Positions 7,096 to 15,160 of a DNA stretch of 34,255 nt are shown here, piece after piece (position 1 is the first letter of the stretch; every line of letters begins with the position of its first letter). A program made the translations under genes and the position numbers. The notes under the pieces were generated by a model, which ran no database searches, was not told the origin of the DNA, and saw nothing but the letters and a program-made list of their open reading frames with translations. The DNA comes from Akkermansiaceae bacterium. GTDB lineage: Bacteria; Verrucomicrobiota; Verrucomicrobiia; Verrucomicrobiales; Akkermansiaceae. The stretch is taken from positions 1 through 34,255 of the forward strand of contig JABDMC010000061.1 in assembly GCA_013001695.1 (NCBI GenBank), in the 5' to 3' direction.

Positions 7096-9567
7096 CTACT
7101 CGGTGACCAGCTTCAACTTCTCCGGGGGCGGCAGTCGCAGGCTGGCTTCCTCTTCACCCCGCACTCCGTAGTCGAGCAGGAGCATGGGTCCCAGCGTGAG
7201 GGAGTCGGCGCTCTCTTCCTCCGGCGCCAGCGAGAGGGTGATCGCGTTGTAGGGATCGCTCCCGATCAAGGCCGGCGCCTTCGGCCGGATCGGGCTCACG
7301 GCGAGGCGCTGGCGCTGCGCGGAGGCCACCGACTCCGGCCCGTAGTTCGCGAGAACCTCCTCGACCGCCACCCCGCCCTGCCCGTGGACGTCGCAATATC
7401 CGAGCTGGGCGCGGTCGGCCCGGAGGATTTCCCGGTAGGCGGTGGTCCGGAAGGTCACCCCGTGTTCCGGATGCTCTTCGGTGTCGTAGCAATACCGCGT
7501 GGCCATGAGGCCCGACCGCGAACAGATCGACACCGGCTCGAGCCCCTCCGGCATCGCGACTTCCTGCCCCGAGAAATTCGAGGAGGCGGCGTTGATGGTG
7601 TCCACCCAGATCGGAAACGCCAGCTGCTTGCCGAAGGCTCCTTCGAATATCGGGGTGTTCCCGTCGATGAATCCCACCCACACCCCGAGACTCACCCGGC
7701 CGTTGTATCCCAGGCACCAGCCGTCCGAGAAGTTGTGGGTCGAGCCGGTCTTGACCGCGCCCGGAAATTCCTCGCCGCCGAGCTGGGACCCCTGCGCCGC
7801 GAGGTTCCCGCTCTTGGTGACATCCTGCAGCATGCTGTGCATCTGGTAGGCGGTCGTGGCGGAGCAGACCTGCTCGGCGGCCGACTGCTTCGCCGCCGCC
7901 TGGTAGACCGTCTTTTCCTCGGCGTTGTCGATGCGCTCGATGTAGTAGCGCGCCCGGGGGCGCATGCCGCCATTCGAAAATGCCGAGTAGGCCAGGACGG
8001 CCTCCGCGAGCGCCGCCGGCTCCCATCCCAGCAGGAGCCGGGTGAGGAGCTTTTCGCTCGCGGGCCGGAGGCCCATCGTCCTGCTCTGCGCATCGACCTT
8101 CTCGAGGCCCAGGTCCTTGCCGAGCCGCACCGAGGCCGCGATCTTCGAGGCCGCGAGGGCGCGCCGGCAGGTGATGCGTCCCTCGTAGCGCGGCTGGGCG
8201 ATCTCCATGCCCCACTCGCCGAGGATCCCCTCCCGCCCGCCGATCATCACGGCCCGGTTGTCCATCGGCTCGTCCCGCACCGCGGTCGACGGGTGCCAGT
8301 CGTTCTCCAGCGCCGCCGTGTAGATCACGGGAAGAAACGCCGTCCCGAGGGGACGCCGGCCCGACTCGACGATGTCGAACTGGGAATGCACGAAATCGCG
8401 CCCGCCCACGTGCGCGAGAACCGCCCCCGTCGCCGAGTCCACCATCAACACCCCCCCCTGCAGGTAGGCCGGGGGCTTCCCGCTCGCCTTGTTGTAGTCC
8501 CCGTGGAGCGGGTGGCCGTAGCCGCCGGTGCTCTCGATCCGGGCGAGGTGCGACGTCAGGCTCTCCTGCGCCCGCTCCTGCACCTCGCTGTCGATCGTGG
8601 TGTAGATCTTGAACCCCCCGCGGGACATGGCTTCCAACCCGACGCGGTCCCGCGCGATTCCAGCCACTTTCTCGTAAAGGTGCGAGGTCCCCCGCCGCAA
8701 CGGCTTCGGGTTCACCTTCACCGGGAGGGCCCTGAGCCGGGCCCACTCCGAATCGGTCACGGTCCCCTCTTCCAACATCCGGTTGAGGACATGGTCGCGG
8801 GCCTTCTTGTTGTCCTCCGGCGAGCGCAGCGGTGAGAGCGCCGTGGGGTTCTTCACGCAGGCCACGATGGAGGCGCATTCCTCCACGGTGAGATCCTTCG
8901 GCTCCTTCCCGTAGTACCCGAGCGAGGCCGAGCGGATCCCGTAGAACCCGCTGCCGAAGGGAATCCGGTTCAGGTAGAACTCCAAAATCTTCATCTTGGC
9001 CTCCATCCCTTCCTCGCCGGGAAACTGCGACATCATCCACTTCTCGATCCGCAGCGCCAAAAAGGCCTCCACCATCTTGCGGTCCATGCCGCCCTCCCCC
9101 CGCTCGCGGGCTTCGGATTGCAGGTCGAAGGCGTTCCGCGCCAGCTGCATGGTGATGGTGCTCGCCCCCTGCGTCACCTCCCGGGCCTTGAGGTTCAGGT
9201 AGACGGCCCGCATCACCCCGATCCAGTCGACGCCCTCGTGGTCGAAGAACCGCTGGTCCTCCTGGGCGAGGAGCGCCTGGATGAAGATCTCGGGCACCTC
9301 CTCGATTCCCACGAGGCTCCGGTTCTCCACGAAGATCCGGCCGAGCTCCTTCCCCTTCCGGTCGAAGATCAGGCTGGGCTCCTCGACGTCGTCGATGCGC
9401 TCCAGGTCGTAGGTCAGGGAGCGCTCGCGGAACGGCTCGAGTTTTTGATCGGCCCACCAAAGCCCGCCGAGTCCCGCCAGGACGCAAATCGCCAGGAAAA
9501 TCCACAGCCCTTTCCGTTGATACAGCCGCTTCTTCTTTCCGTCCTTGAAACGTTCGCGTTTCGCCAT
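7096..9567 (-). CDS. Class A penicillin-binding protein with degenerate transpeptidase site
   Basis: The 823-residue protein has a basic cytoplasmic start and one membrane anchor (about residues 20-38). The glycosyltransferase-51 domain follows, with its catalytic glutamate in A-Q-E103-D-Q-R-F-F-D-H-E-G-V-D and G-A-S-T-I-T-M-Q-L-A-R at 134-144. This half should polymerise lipid II into glycan strands in the periplasm. The transpeptidase domain keeps K606-T-G-S. However, the S-x-x-K motif reads T409-A-F-L412 inside G-T-A-F-L-P-V-I-Y, and the S-x-N motif reads S474-K-I. The catalytic serine and the general-base lysine are therefore both missing. The bases were checked directly (ACG and CTT codons). 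Length and the rest of the fold are normal, so this looks like a purposeful pseudo-transpeptidase rather than a decayed gene. It is the first gene of a three-gene minus-strand unit. Confidence 0.92.
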   Translation of the reverse strand: MAKRERFKDGKKKRLYQRKGLWIFLAICVLAGLGGLWWADQKLEPFRERSLTYDLERIDDVEEPSLIFDRKGKELGRIFVENRSLVGIEEVPEIFIQALLAQEDQRFFDHEGVDWIGVMRAVYLNLKAREVTQGASTITMQLARNAFDLQSEARERGEGGMDRKMVEAFLALRIEKWMMSQFPGEEGMEAKMKILEFYLNRIPFGSGFYGIRSASLGYYGKEPKDLTVEECASIVACVKNPTALSPLRSPEDNKKARDHVLNRMLEEGTVTDSEWARLRALPVKVNPKPLRRGTSHLYEKVAGIARDRVGLEAMSRGGFKIYTTIDSEVQERAQESLTSHLARIESTGGYGHPLHGDYNKASGKPPAYLQGGVLMVDSATGAVLAHVGGRDFVHSQFDIVESGRRPLGTAFLPVIYTAALENDWHPSTAVRDEPMDNRAVMIGGREGILGEWGMEIAQPRYEGRITCRRALAASKIAASVRLGKDLGLEKVDAQSRTMGLRPASEKLLTRLLLGWEPAALAEAVLAYSAFSNGGMRPRARYYIERIDNAEEKTVYQAAAKQSAAEQVCSATTAYQMHSMLQDVTKSGNLAAQGSQLGGEEFPGAVKTGSTHNFSDGWCLGYNGRVSLGVWVGFIDGNTPIFEGAFGKQLAFPIWVDTINAASSNFSGQEVAMPEGLEPVSICSRSGLMATRYCYDTEEHPEHGVTFRTTAYREILRADRAQLGYCDVHGQGGVAVEEVLANYGPESVASAQRQRLAVSPIRPKAPALIGSDPYNAITLSLAPEEESADSLTLGPMLLLDYGVRGEEEASLRLPPPEKLKLVTE

Positions 9568-9583
9568 GAAATGAGGGGGTCCT

Positions 9584-9602
9584 CCACCGCCGCGTGCGGT
9601 GG
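9584..9602 (+). other. Hairpin in the divergent intergenic region
   Basis: CCACCGC (9584-9590) and GCGGTGG (9596-9602) form a perfect 7-bp stem with a 5-nt loop in the 31 bp between the divergent PBP and midA genes. It covers the proposed GTG start of the methyltransferase (9599), so it could limit initiation there. Confidence 0.4.
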
Positions 9603-10729
9603 GGAATACCTACACCCACGACCCGTCCGGGGCAATCCCTTCCTTGCCGATCGATCTCCACTCCCGCCTCGAGGCCCGCGGCCCCCTGCCGTTCCCGGAG
9701 TTCATGGCGTGGGCCCTCTACGACCCCGATTCCGGCTACTACGCCGACCCCGGGCGGACCCGGATCGGCCGGGAGGGCGATTTCATCACCTCCGTCGCGA
9801 TCGGGCCCCTGTTCGGACGCCTCCTCGCCCGCCGGATCCACGCCGCATGGACTGTTCACAACCGCCCCCGGCCCTTCACCCTCCTGGAAGCCGGTCCGGA
9901 GGGCGGCCAGCTGGCCCGCGACATCCTCGCCGAGGCCGAAGCCCTCGATCCCGGGTTCCGCGAGGCGCTGCACTACGCCGCGGTCGAGCCCATGCCGCGC
10001 AAGCGCGAAGCCCTCGCGGCGCGACTCGCGGATCTTCCGCGCGCCACCGTGCATGCCGAGGCGTCCGAGGTCCGGGGAACCTGGGGCGCGGTCCTCGCCA
10101 ACGAGGTGCTCGACGCCCTCCCGGTGCACCTCCTCACCTTCACCGCGGGCGCCTGGCACGAACGCCGCGTCGCCCCGGCCGACGACAAGGGCCTGGCCCT
10201 CGTCCCCGCCGCCATCGAAGACGACCGCCTCGCCGCGTTTTGCGACCGATTGGGAACGCGCTTCCCGGACCCGTATCACACCGAGGCCTGTCTCGCCTAC
10301 GAGCCGTTTCTCGCCCCCTTCGCCGCGGCCTTCGACCAGGCCCTCATGATCCTGATCGACTACGGGTTTCCCGCCGCGGAGTACTACCACCCGGGCCGGA
10401 GCGAGGGGACCCTGCGCACCTACCGGCGCCACCGGGCCACCGACGACCCCCTCCTCGATCCCGGCGAGCAGGATATCACCACCCACGTCAATTTCACGGC
10501 CGTCGAGGAGGCCGCCCGGGCCGCCGGATTCACCCCGGCCGGCATCACCCCCCAGGAAATCTACTTCACGCGCCTCATGGCCCCGCTCCTCCCCGGCCTC
10601 GATCCCGGCGGCGACGACGGAAAGCAGGTCCTGCAGCAGTTCCGCACCCTCACCCACCCCTCCTTCCTCGGGACGCGCTTCCTCGTCGCGGAGTTCACCA
10701 AGGGGATTCCGCCCGCCCCCGGCGCCTGA
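9599..10729 (+). CDS. MidA/NDUFAF7-like SAM-dependent methyltransferase
   Basis: This 376-residue protein starts at GTG. The N-terminal block G-P-L-P-F-P-E-F-M-A-W-A-L-Y-D-P-D-S-G-Y-Y and the following R-I-G-R-E-G-D-F-I-T-S-V are characteristic of the DUF185/MidA family. The SAM-binding glycine-rich loop is seen as L-L-E-A-G-P-E-G-G-Q-L-A-R-D-I-L (about residues 94-109). A later N-E-V-L-D-A-L-P-V-H motif and I-D-Y-G-F-P-A-A-E-Y-Y are also typical. In mitochondria the homologue methylates an arginine of a complex I subunit; the bacterial target is unknown. No other initiation codon is available before the conserved block, so GTG at 9599 is the likely start. It is divergent from the PBP gene and followed by tRNA-Leu. 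Confidence 0.88.
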   Translation: MGNTYTHDPSGAIPSLPIDLHSRLEARGPLPFPEFMAWALYDPDSGYYADPGRTRIGREGDFITSVAIGPLFGRLLARRIHAAWTVHNRPRPFTLLEAGPEGGQLARDILAEAEALDPGFREALHYAAVEPMPRKREALAARLADLPRATVHAEASEVRGTWGAVLANEVLDALPVHLLTFTAGAWHERRVAPADDKGLALVPAAIEDDRLAAFCDRLGTRFPDPYHTEACLAYEPFLAPFAAAFDQALMILIDYGFPAAEYYHPGRSEGTLRTYRRHRATDDPLLDPGEQDITTHVNFTAVEEAARAAGFTPAGITPQEIYFTRLMAPLLPGLDPGGDDGKQVLQQFRTLTHPSFLGTRFLVAEFTKGIPPAPGA

Positions 10730-10734
10730 AGGGC

Positions 10735-10763
10735 TTTAATCTTCAGGGTCCCTGCCGTATGAT
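10735..10763 (+). promoter_or_regulatory. Candidate promoter of tRNA-Leu
   Basis: TATGAT (10758-10763, five of six -10 bases) lies 11 bp before the tRNA. Seventeen bases upstream is TTTAAT (10735-10740), a weak -35. The position is right for a tRNA transcript starting near 10770. Confidence 0.4.
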
Positions 10764-10774
10764 CCCCCTCTCCG

Positions 10775-10857
10775 GCCGGGATGGCGGAATTGGTAGACGC
10801 GCCTGATTTAGGATCAGGTGGGCGAAGCCCGTGCAGGTTCGAGTCCTGTTCCCGGTA
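10775..10857 (+). tRNA. tRNA-Leu, anticodon TAG
   Basis: The 83 nt fold as a complete class II tRNA. The acceptor stem GCCGGGA pairs with TCCCGGT, with one G-T pair at the end and discriminator A. The anticodon stem CCTGA/TCAGG holds loop TTTAGGA with anticodon TAG at 10809-10811, which reads CTA and other CTN leucine codons. A long variable arm (GGGC..GCCC) and a T-arm with TTCGAGT loop follow. The CCA end is not encoded. Confidence 0.97.
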
Positions 10858-10876
10858 GTTTAGTTTCCTTAAACGA

Positions 10877-10904
10877 TTGTGCTTTCGCGGATCTATGCCA
10901 TAAT
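10877..10904 (+). promoter_or_regulatory. Candidate promoter of LysM lipoprotein gene
   Basis: CATAAT (10899-10904, five of six) has TTGTGC 16 bp upstream. The predicted start of transcription would fall at or within a base or two of the ATG at 10911, so the message may be leaderless. Readthrough from the tRNA is the alternative. Confidence 0.3.
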
Positions 10905-10910
10905 CCGCGC

Positions 10911-11561
10911 ATGCGGTGCCTGTCATTCGCCGCCGTGCTCGCCCTCTCCGCCCTCGCCCTGACCGGACTGACCGGTTGCGGTGGAGGCTCCTCCGGGATC
11001 GCGGCTGCGGGGTCCTACAATCCCGGTTACGGGCCGTTCGACAAGGACGGCAACTACATCGAGGCGTGGGCCGACAAGCCGGCCAAGAAACACTGGTGGG
11101 CCGGCAAATCGAAACCGGCCGCGGCACCGAAGCCGACCGCGCCGAAGCCGACGAAGGCGCCGCCCGTCATCGCCAGCACATCGACCCGCAAGCCGGCCAA
11201 GGCGACGAGCCCGGCGCGGACCCGCCCGACGGAAGTGGCGCGTCTCGGCCGGACGCGCACGGTCTACACGCCGCCGCCCACGCCCACCTACAACCGCCGC
11301 GCCTCGAAGCCGGCGTCGACCTACAAGCCGCCGGCACCGAAACCCACGGTGACCTACAAGCCGCCCGCACCGAAGCCGGCGCCGAAGCCCACCCCGGTGA
11401 AGCCGGCCAAGCCGCCCCCGATCCGCCACACCATCGTCAAGGGGGACACCCTCTACTCGCTGTCCCGCAAGTACGGCACCACCGTCGCGGCGATTCAGCG
11501 GGCCAACGGGATCAAGGGGACCACCATCATTACCGGGAAGACCTACCTCATTCCCCGGTAA
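10911..11561 (+). CDS. LysM-domain lipoprotein with Pro/Lys-rich linker
   Basis: This 216-residue protein starts with a signal peptide ending in a lipobox (A-L-T-G-L-T-G-C, Cys 23), so it should be lipid-anchored. The middle (about residues 60-165) is a low-complexity linker of Lys/Pro/Ala with repeated Y-K-P-P-A-P-K-P units, long enough to span the periplasm. The C-terminal 45 residues form one LysM domain (H-T-I-V-K-G-D-T-L-Y-S-L-S ... N-G-I ... G-K-T-Y-L-I-P), which binds peptidoglycan glycan strands. ATG 10911 was chosen because it opens the signal peptide directly. Lgt, the enzyme that adds the lipid, happens to be encoded next door on the other strand. A structural tether between membrane and wall is the reasonable guess; no catalytic domain is seen. 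Confidence 0.88.
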   Translation: MRCLSFAAVLALSALALTGLTGCGGGSSGIAAAGSYNPGYGPFDKDGNYIEAWADKPAKKHWWAGKSKPAAAPKPTAPKPTKAPPVIASTSTRKPAKATSPARTRPTEVARLGRTRTVYTPPPTPTYNRRASKPASTYKPPAPKPTVTYKPPAPKPAPKPTPVKPAKPPPIRHTIVKGDTLYSLSRKYGTTVAAIQRANGIKGTTIITGKTYLIPR

Positions 11562-11584
11562 GCCGCGTCCCCCGCGCCGCGGAC

Positions 11585-11621
11585 GATGGAGCCACGAATC
11601 CCCGTCCGGGGACTTCGCATC
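11585..11621. terminator. Hairpin between convergent genes
   Basis: A nested inverted repeat lies between the convergent LysM and lgt genes. The core is TCCCC-GTCC-GGGGA (11599-11612), extended by CGAA/TTCG with one bulge and by GATG/CATC with an unpaired bulge. There is no T-tract, so it is only a possible bidirectional terminator. Confidence 0.35.
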
Positions 11622-11662
11622 GTGAAGGCCGCCGGAGGGCCGGGCACGAGCCTCCCGGCCGT

Positions 11663-12664
11663 TCACCCCGCGGCCGGCGCGGATTCCCGCCCGCCCTTCT
11701 TCCACGCGCAGATGAGGAAGGCCGCCCCCATGGCGATCATGAAGAACGAGTAGAACTGCCCCTTGGTCACCCACCCCTCGACGACCCACGCCGCATCCGG
11801 CATCCGGAAGCGCTCCCCGGTGATGCGGAACAGGGCGTAGAGAACAAAGAAGAGGCCGGTCAGGACGCCGTGGCGAAGCTCCGGGAATCTCACCCGCAGG
11901 AAGAACAAGATGGCGAACAACAAGCCCCCCTCGAGCGCGGCCTGGTAAAGCTGCGACGGGTAGCGGCCCTCGAGGAAGGGGGCCACCGCCTGCTCGACGG
12001 CCTCGCTCCCCCGCATGCGCTCCACGAGATTGCCCGGGTAAACCTCCGGATCAACCTGCGTTGCGGCGCGCAGCGCCTCCTCCTGCCGCGCATGCTCGGT
12101 GGTACCCGGGGTGAGGGCCGCCTTGGGAAACTTGACCGCCCACGCCGCGCCGGCGGCGACGCGTCCGTAGAGTTCCCCGTTGATGAAGTTGGCGAGCCGC
12201 CCGAACATGAGGCCGAGGGGGGCCACCACGCAGAGCCCGTCGCCCAGCCCCGTCCACGAGACCTTTTTCATCCGCGCATAGACGTAGGTGAAGATCACGA
12301 GGCCGAGAATCCCGCCGTGGCTCGCCATCCCCCCTTTCCACACCTTGAAGACGAGGAGCGGATCCTCCCGCAGGGGGCCGAAGCCCTCCTCCGGAAGGAG
12401 GTAGAACAGGACGTAGCCGATCCGCCCGCCGAGGAAGACCCCGAAGAGCGCGCAGTAGGCGATGAAGTCGCCCGCCATTCCCGGTTCCAGGACCCACAAT
12501 TTCCGCCGCGCCATCCACCGCAGGAGAAGGTAGCCGGCCAGGAATCCGCCCAGGTAGGCCAGCCCGTACCAGCGCACCTTCAGCTCCCCGAAGAGCGGGA
12601 AGACGACCGGATCGAGGTCGTGGACCCACACCCCCAGCTGCTGCCATGCTTCCGTGATCACCAT
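11663..12664 (-). CDS. lgt: Prolipoprotein diacylglyceryl transferase
   Basis: Lgt transfers diacylglycerol from phosphatidylglycerol to the lipobox cysteine of prelipoproteins in the inner membrane. The 333-residue protein has about seven membrane segments. The family signatures are present: V-R-W-Y-G-L-A-Y near residue 30, G-G-R-I-G-Y-V-L-F-Y, W-K-G-G-M-A-S-H-G-G-I-L-G, and G-R-L-A-N-F-I-N-G-E-L-Y-G-R with the essential Arg/Asn/Glu. Between the signature and the next conserved block (R-Y-P-S-Q-L-Y-Q-A) there is an extra hydrophilic stretch of about 55 residues, making the protein longer than E. coli Lgt (291). It starts 16 bp after the M42 peptidase gene and is probably co-transcribed with it. 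Several lipoproteins in this window would be its substrates. Confidence 0.95.
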   Translation of the reverse strand: MVITEAWQQLGVWVHDLDPVVFPLFGELKVRWYGLAYLGGFLAGYLLLRWMARRKLWVLEPGMAGDFIAYCALFGVFLGGRIGYVLFYLLPEEGFGPLREDPLLVFKVWKGGMASHGGILGLVIFTYVYARMKKVSWTGLGDGLCVVAPLGLMFGRLANFINGELYGRVAAGAAWAVKFPKAALTPGTTEHARQEEALRAATQVDPEVYPGNLVERMRGSEAVEQAVAPFLEGRYPSQLYQAALEGGLLFAILFFLRVRFPELRHGVLTGLFFVLYALFRITGERFRMPDAAWVVEGWVTKGQFYSFFMIAMGAAFLICAWKKGGRESAPAAG

Positions 12665-12680
12665 TCCCCGGTTGCGCCGC

Positions 12681-13751
12681 CTAAAGGTAGCTAACGAGCT
12701 TCTTCACCCGGGCGGCGCTCAGGCCCTTCACCATCGCGACGCTCAAATTCACCATCGCGTCGAAATCGGCGACGTCGATGATGCTGCCGTGCGAATGGAT
12801 GTATCGCGCCGGAACCCCGAGCACCACGCACGGCACCCCTTCCCCGGCCAGCTGGATGCGGCCCGCGTCGGTGCCGCCCCCGGTGCGCACCGCCACCTGG
12901 TGCGGAATCTTCCCCCGCTCCGCGGTATCGATGGCGAACTGCGCCAGCCCGCGGTGCATGATGGCGCTGGGATCGTGGAGGCGAATCTGCACCCCCTGCC
13001 CGACCACCCCCTGCGACACGATGGACTCGAACCCCGGGGTATCGTCCGCCGGGGTGCCCTCGAAGAGAATGGCCACATCCGGCTTCGCCACGGCCGCGAG
13101 AGTCTGCGCCCCGCGCAACCCCACCTCCTCCTGCACCGTCCCGGCGAGGAGAAGCCGGTTCGACCGCTTCGTTTTCGCCAGGAATTTTCCGGCCTCGATG
13201 GCCGCCGCGATCCCGACGCGGTTGTCGAAGGCCTTGGCGATGTAGCGTCCCTTCCGCGCCAGCGGCTCGAAGCGGGTGCGCGGGGCGACCGGATCGCCCG
13301 GCCGGATCCCCCACGATTCCGCCTCTTCCCGGGACCCGGCTCCCACGTCGACGAACATCTTCTCGAGCGCCATCACCGTAGTCCGCTCCGATTCGGGAAG
13401 GAAGTGCGGGGGCTTCGACCCGACCACCCCGATGATCTTCCTGCCGGCCGCGGTCTTGATCTCCATCTGCTGGGCCAGCAGGACGTGCGTCCACCAGCCG
13501 CCGACCGGCACGAGCCGGAGGAAACCGCCCGCCGTGATCGATTGCACCCGGAAGCCGACTTCGTCCATGTGCCCCGCAAGAAGGACCCGCGGGCCCTTGC
13601 CTCCCGCATCGCACAGCACCGACCCGTGCCGGTCGGTGGCCAGTTTCCCCGCGTTCCCCAGCTCCCCGCAGAAAATCTCCCTCACCTCGTCCTCGAACCC
13701 GGGCACTCCGTGCGCCTCCGTCAACCGCTTCAAGAGCGTCCTCGCTGCCAT
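12681..13751 (-). CDS. M42-family metallo-aminopeptidase
   Basis: This 356-residue cytosolic enzyme belongs to the M42 family (glutamyl aminopeptidase / CelM / TET type), which removes N-terminal residues from peptides with two metal ions. Visible metal ligands and catalytic residues are H61 in A-G-H-M-D-E-V-G-F, D176 in A-F-D-N-R-V-G, E208-E209 in V-Q-E-E-V-G-L-R-G-A, E231 in F-E-G-T-P-A-D-D-T-P-G, and His in Y-I-H-S-H near residue 319. The G-G-G-T-D-A-G motif is also present. Length is typical. It is the first gene of a two-gene unit with lgt. Members form large dodecameric shells; nothing here predicts substrate preference. Confidence 0.93.
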   Translation of the reverse strand: MAARTLLKRLTEAHGVPGFEDEVREIFCGELGNAGKLATDRHGSVLCDAGGKGPRVLLAGHMDEVGFRVQSITAGGFLRLVPVGGWWTHVLLAQQMEIKTAAGRKIIGVVGSKPPHFLPESERTTVMALEKMFVDVGAGSREEAESWGIRPGDPVAPRTRFEPLARKGRYIAKAFDNRVGIAAAIEAGKFLAKTKRSNRLLLAGTVQEEVGLRGAQTLAAVAKPDVAILFEGTPADDTPGFESIVSQGVVGQGVQIRLHDPSAIMHRGLAQFAIDTAERGKIPHQVAVRTGGGTDAGRIQLAGEGVPCVVLGVPARYIHSHGSIIDVADFDAMVNLSVAMVKGLSAARVKKLVSYL

Positions 13752-13897
13752 GGTGGGAACTTACCGGCGGGCGCGACGTGATTGCCAGCACTAAGCACCG
13801 CGGAGACCAGCCGGCCGCCCCCGACCCGCCCGAAGCGGCATTTCCCGCGATTCGTGCTTTGCATCCCGGCCCGATGGCCTATCTCAACGGCAAGACC

Positions 13898-14950
13898 ATG
13901 TCCCCGGCGCCTCCACAAGTCACCGATCTTCACGTCGTTCAGAACGTGCCCCTCCCCGCCCCGGCCTTTCTCCTCTCGGAAGTCCCCCGCAGTGAAGAGC
14001 AGGCCCGCTTCGTGGCGGAATCACGCGAGGCCATCCGGGCCATCCTCACCGGCAAGGACCCCCGATTCCTCGTCATCGTCGGGCCGTGCTCGATTCACGA
14101 CACCAAGGCCGGCCGCGACTACGCCGAGCGACTCAAGGCGCTCGCCGCCGAGGTCGCCGACAAGCTCTACCTCGTCATGCGGGTCTACTTCGAGAAGCCC
14201 CGCACCACCGTCGGCTGGAAGGGACTCATCATGGACCCCGACCTCGACGGAACCGACAAGATCCCCAAGGGCCTCCAGATGGCCCGCCAGTTCCTGCAGG
14301 AGGTCGTCGAGCTGGGGGTGCCGACCGCCACCGAGTTTCTCGATCCGATCACCCCGCAGTACATCGCGGACCTCGTCTCATGGGCGGCCATCGGGGCCCG
14401 GACCAGCGAGAGCCAGACCCACCGGCAGATGGCCTCCGGCCTCTCGATGCCGCTCGGCTTCAAGAACACCATCAGCGGGGACGTGAAAGCCGCGGTGAAC
14501 GGCATCGGCGCCGCCACCAGCCCCCAGACCTTTCTCGGGGTCTCGGAGCAGGGGGTGGCCTCCGCCGTGACGACCTCCGGCAATCCCGACTGCCACCTCA
14601 TCCTGCGCGGCGGCGAAGCCGGCCCCAACTTCGACCCCGGCAGCGTGCAGGCCGCCATCGAGGCCCTCAATGCCGCCCAGTTGCCGCCCTACGTCATGAT
14701 CGACGCCTCGCATGCCAATTGCGGCAAGGACTGCACCCGGATGCCCGCCGTTTTCGAGGATATCGTCCGCCAGCGCGCCGGCGGGAACTCCGGCATCATC
14801 GGGGCCATGCTCGAAAGCAACCTCGTCGCCGCCAACCAGAAGTTCCCCCAGCCGCTCGAGAACCTCACCTACGGCCAGTCCATCACCGACCAGTGCATCG
14901 ACTGGGAGACGACGGTGCGCATCCTGCACGAGGCCGCGGCGGCCCTGTAG
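13898..14950 (+). CDS. DAHP synthase, class I (AroF/G/H type)
   Basis: The enzyme condenses phosphoenolpyruvate and erythrose-4-phosphate, the first step of aromatic amino acid synthesis. From ATG 13898 the protein has 350 residues, the same length as E. coli AroG, and its first residues align with AroG. Motifs are G-P-C64-S-I-H-D (metal-binding Cys), K-P-R-T-T-V-G-W-K-G, T-E-F-L-D-P-I-T-P-Q-Y, G-A-R-T-S-E-S-Q-T-H-R, I-L-R-G-G and S-H-A-N-C. In the normally invariant G-F-K-N-G-T-D-G loop this protein has G-F-K-N-T191-I-S-G. An in-frame ATG at 13874 would add eight residues; neither start has a clear ribosome-binding site. Feedback specificity (Tyr, Phe or Trp) cannot be read. Confidence 0.92.
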   Translation: MSPAPPQVTDLHVVQNVPLPAPAFLLSEVPRSEEQARFVAESREAIRAILTGKDPRFLVIVGPCSIHDTKAGRDYAERLKALAAEVADKLYLVMRVYFEKPRTTVGWKGLIMDPDLDGTDKIPKGLQMARQFLQEVVELGVPTATEFLDPITPQYIADLVSWAAIGARTSESQTHRQMASGLSMPLGFKNTISGDVKAAVNGIGAATSPQTFLGVSEQGVASAVTTSGNPDCHLILRGGEAGPNFDPGSVQAAIEALNAAQLPPYVMIDASHANCGKDCTRMPAVFEDIVRQRAGGNSGIIGAMLESNLVAANQKFPQPLENLTYGQSITDQCIDWETTVRILHEAAAAL

Positions 14951-15067
14951 CGCCCCGCAGACGGCCCCCTGCCCCCCGGCCTCCCGGGCGCGGAACCCCC
15001 TCCCGCCGCCGCAAGGGCCGTGCCGGCGGTCCGGTCCGGGGCCCCGGATGATTCCGCGAGGGAACCA
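14951..15067. other. Intergenic region with inverted repeats after aroG-type gene
   Basis: This GC-rich gap holds two structures. CCGCCG (15003-15008) can pair with CGGCGG (15024-15029). A perfect 14-bp palindrome, TCCGGGGCCCCGGA, lies at 15035-15048. They may end transcription of the DAHP synthase gene or bind a dimeric protein. No small gene is supported here. Confidence 0.3.
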
Positions 15068-15095
15068 TTGCTTCTCGACCGCGCCGTGCTTGAAT
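15068..15095 (+). promoter_or_regulatory. Candidate promoter of the HMA lipoprotein gene
   Basis: TTGCTT (15068-15073) and TTGAAT (15090-15095, four of six -10 bases) are separated by 16 bp. The transcript would begin near 15102, about 59 nt before the ATG. Weak match; inference only. Confidence 0.3.
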
Positions 15096-15160
15096 AAGGG
15101 TCAGAGATGGGTCTTCCGCGCATCCAGGATCGCGGCGGCCCGTCCGCAACCACCAGAGCT

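Noticed and set aside
7154-10657. 1167-codon minus-strand frame overlapping PBP and MidA genes
   Set aside because: Arg/Gly/Pro-rich nonsense composition, and it crosses two well-supported genes in opposite orientations.
15107-15160. Earlier ATG of the HMA gene
   Set aside because: It would add 18 polar residues in front of a good lipoprotein signal peptide.
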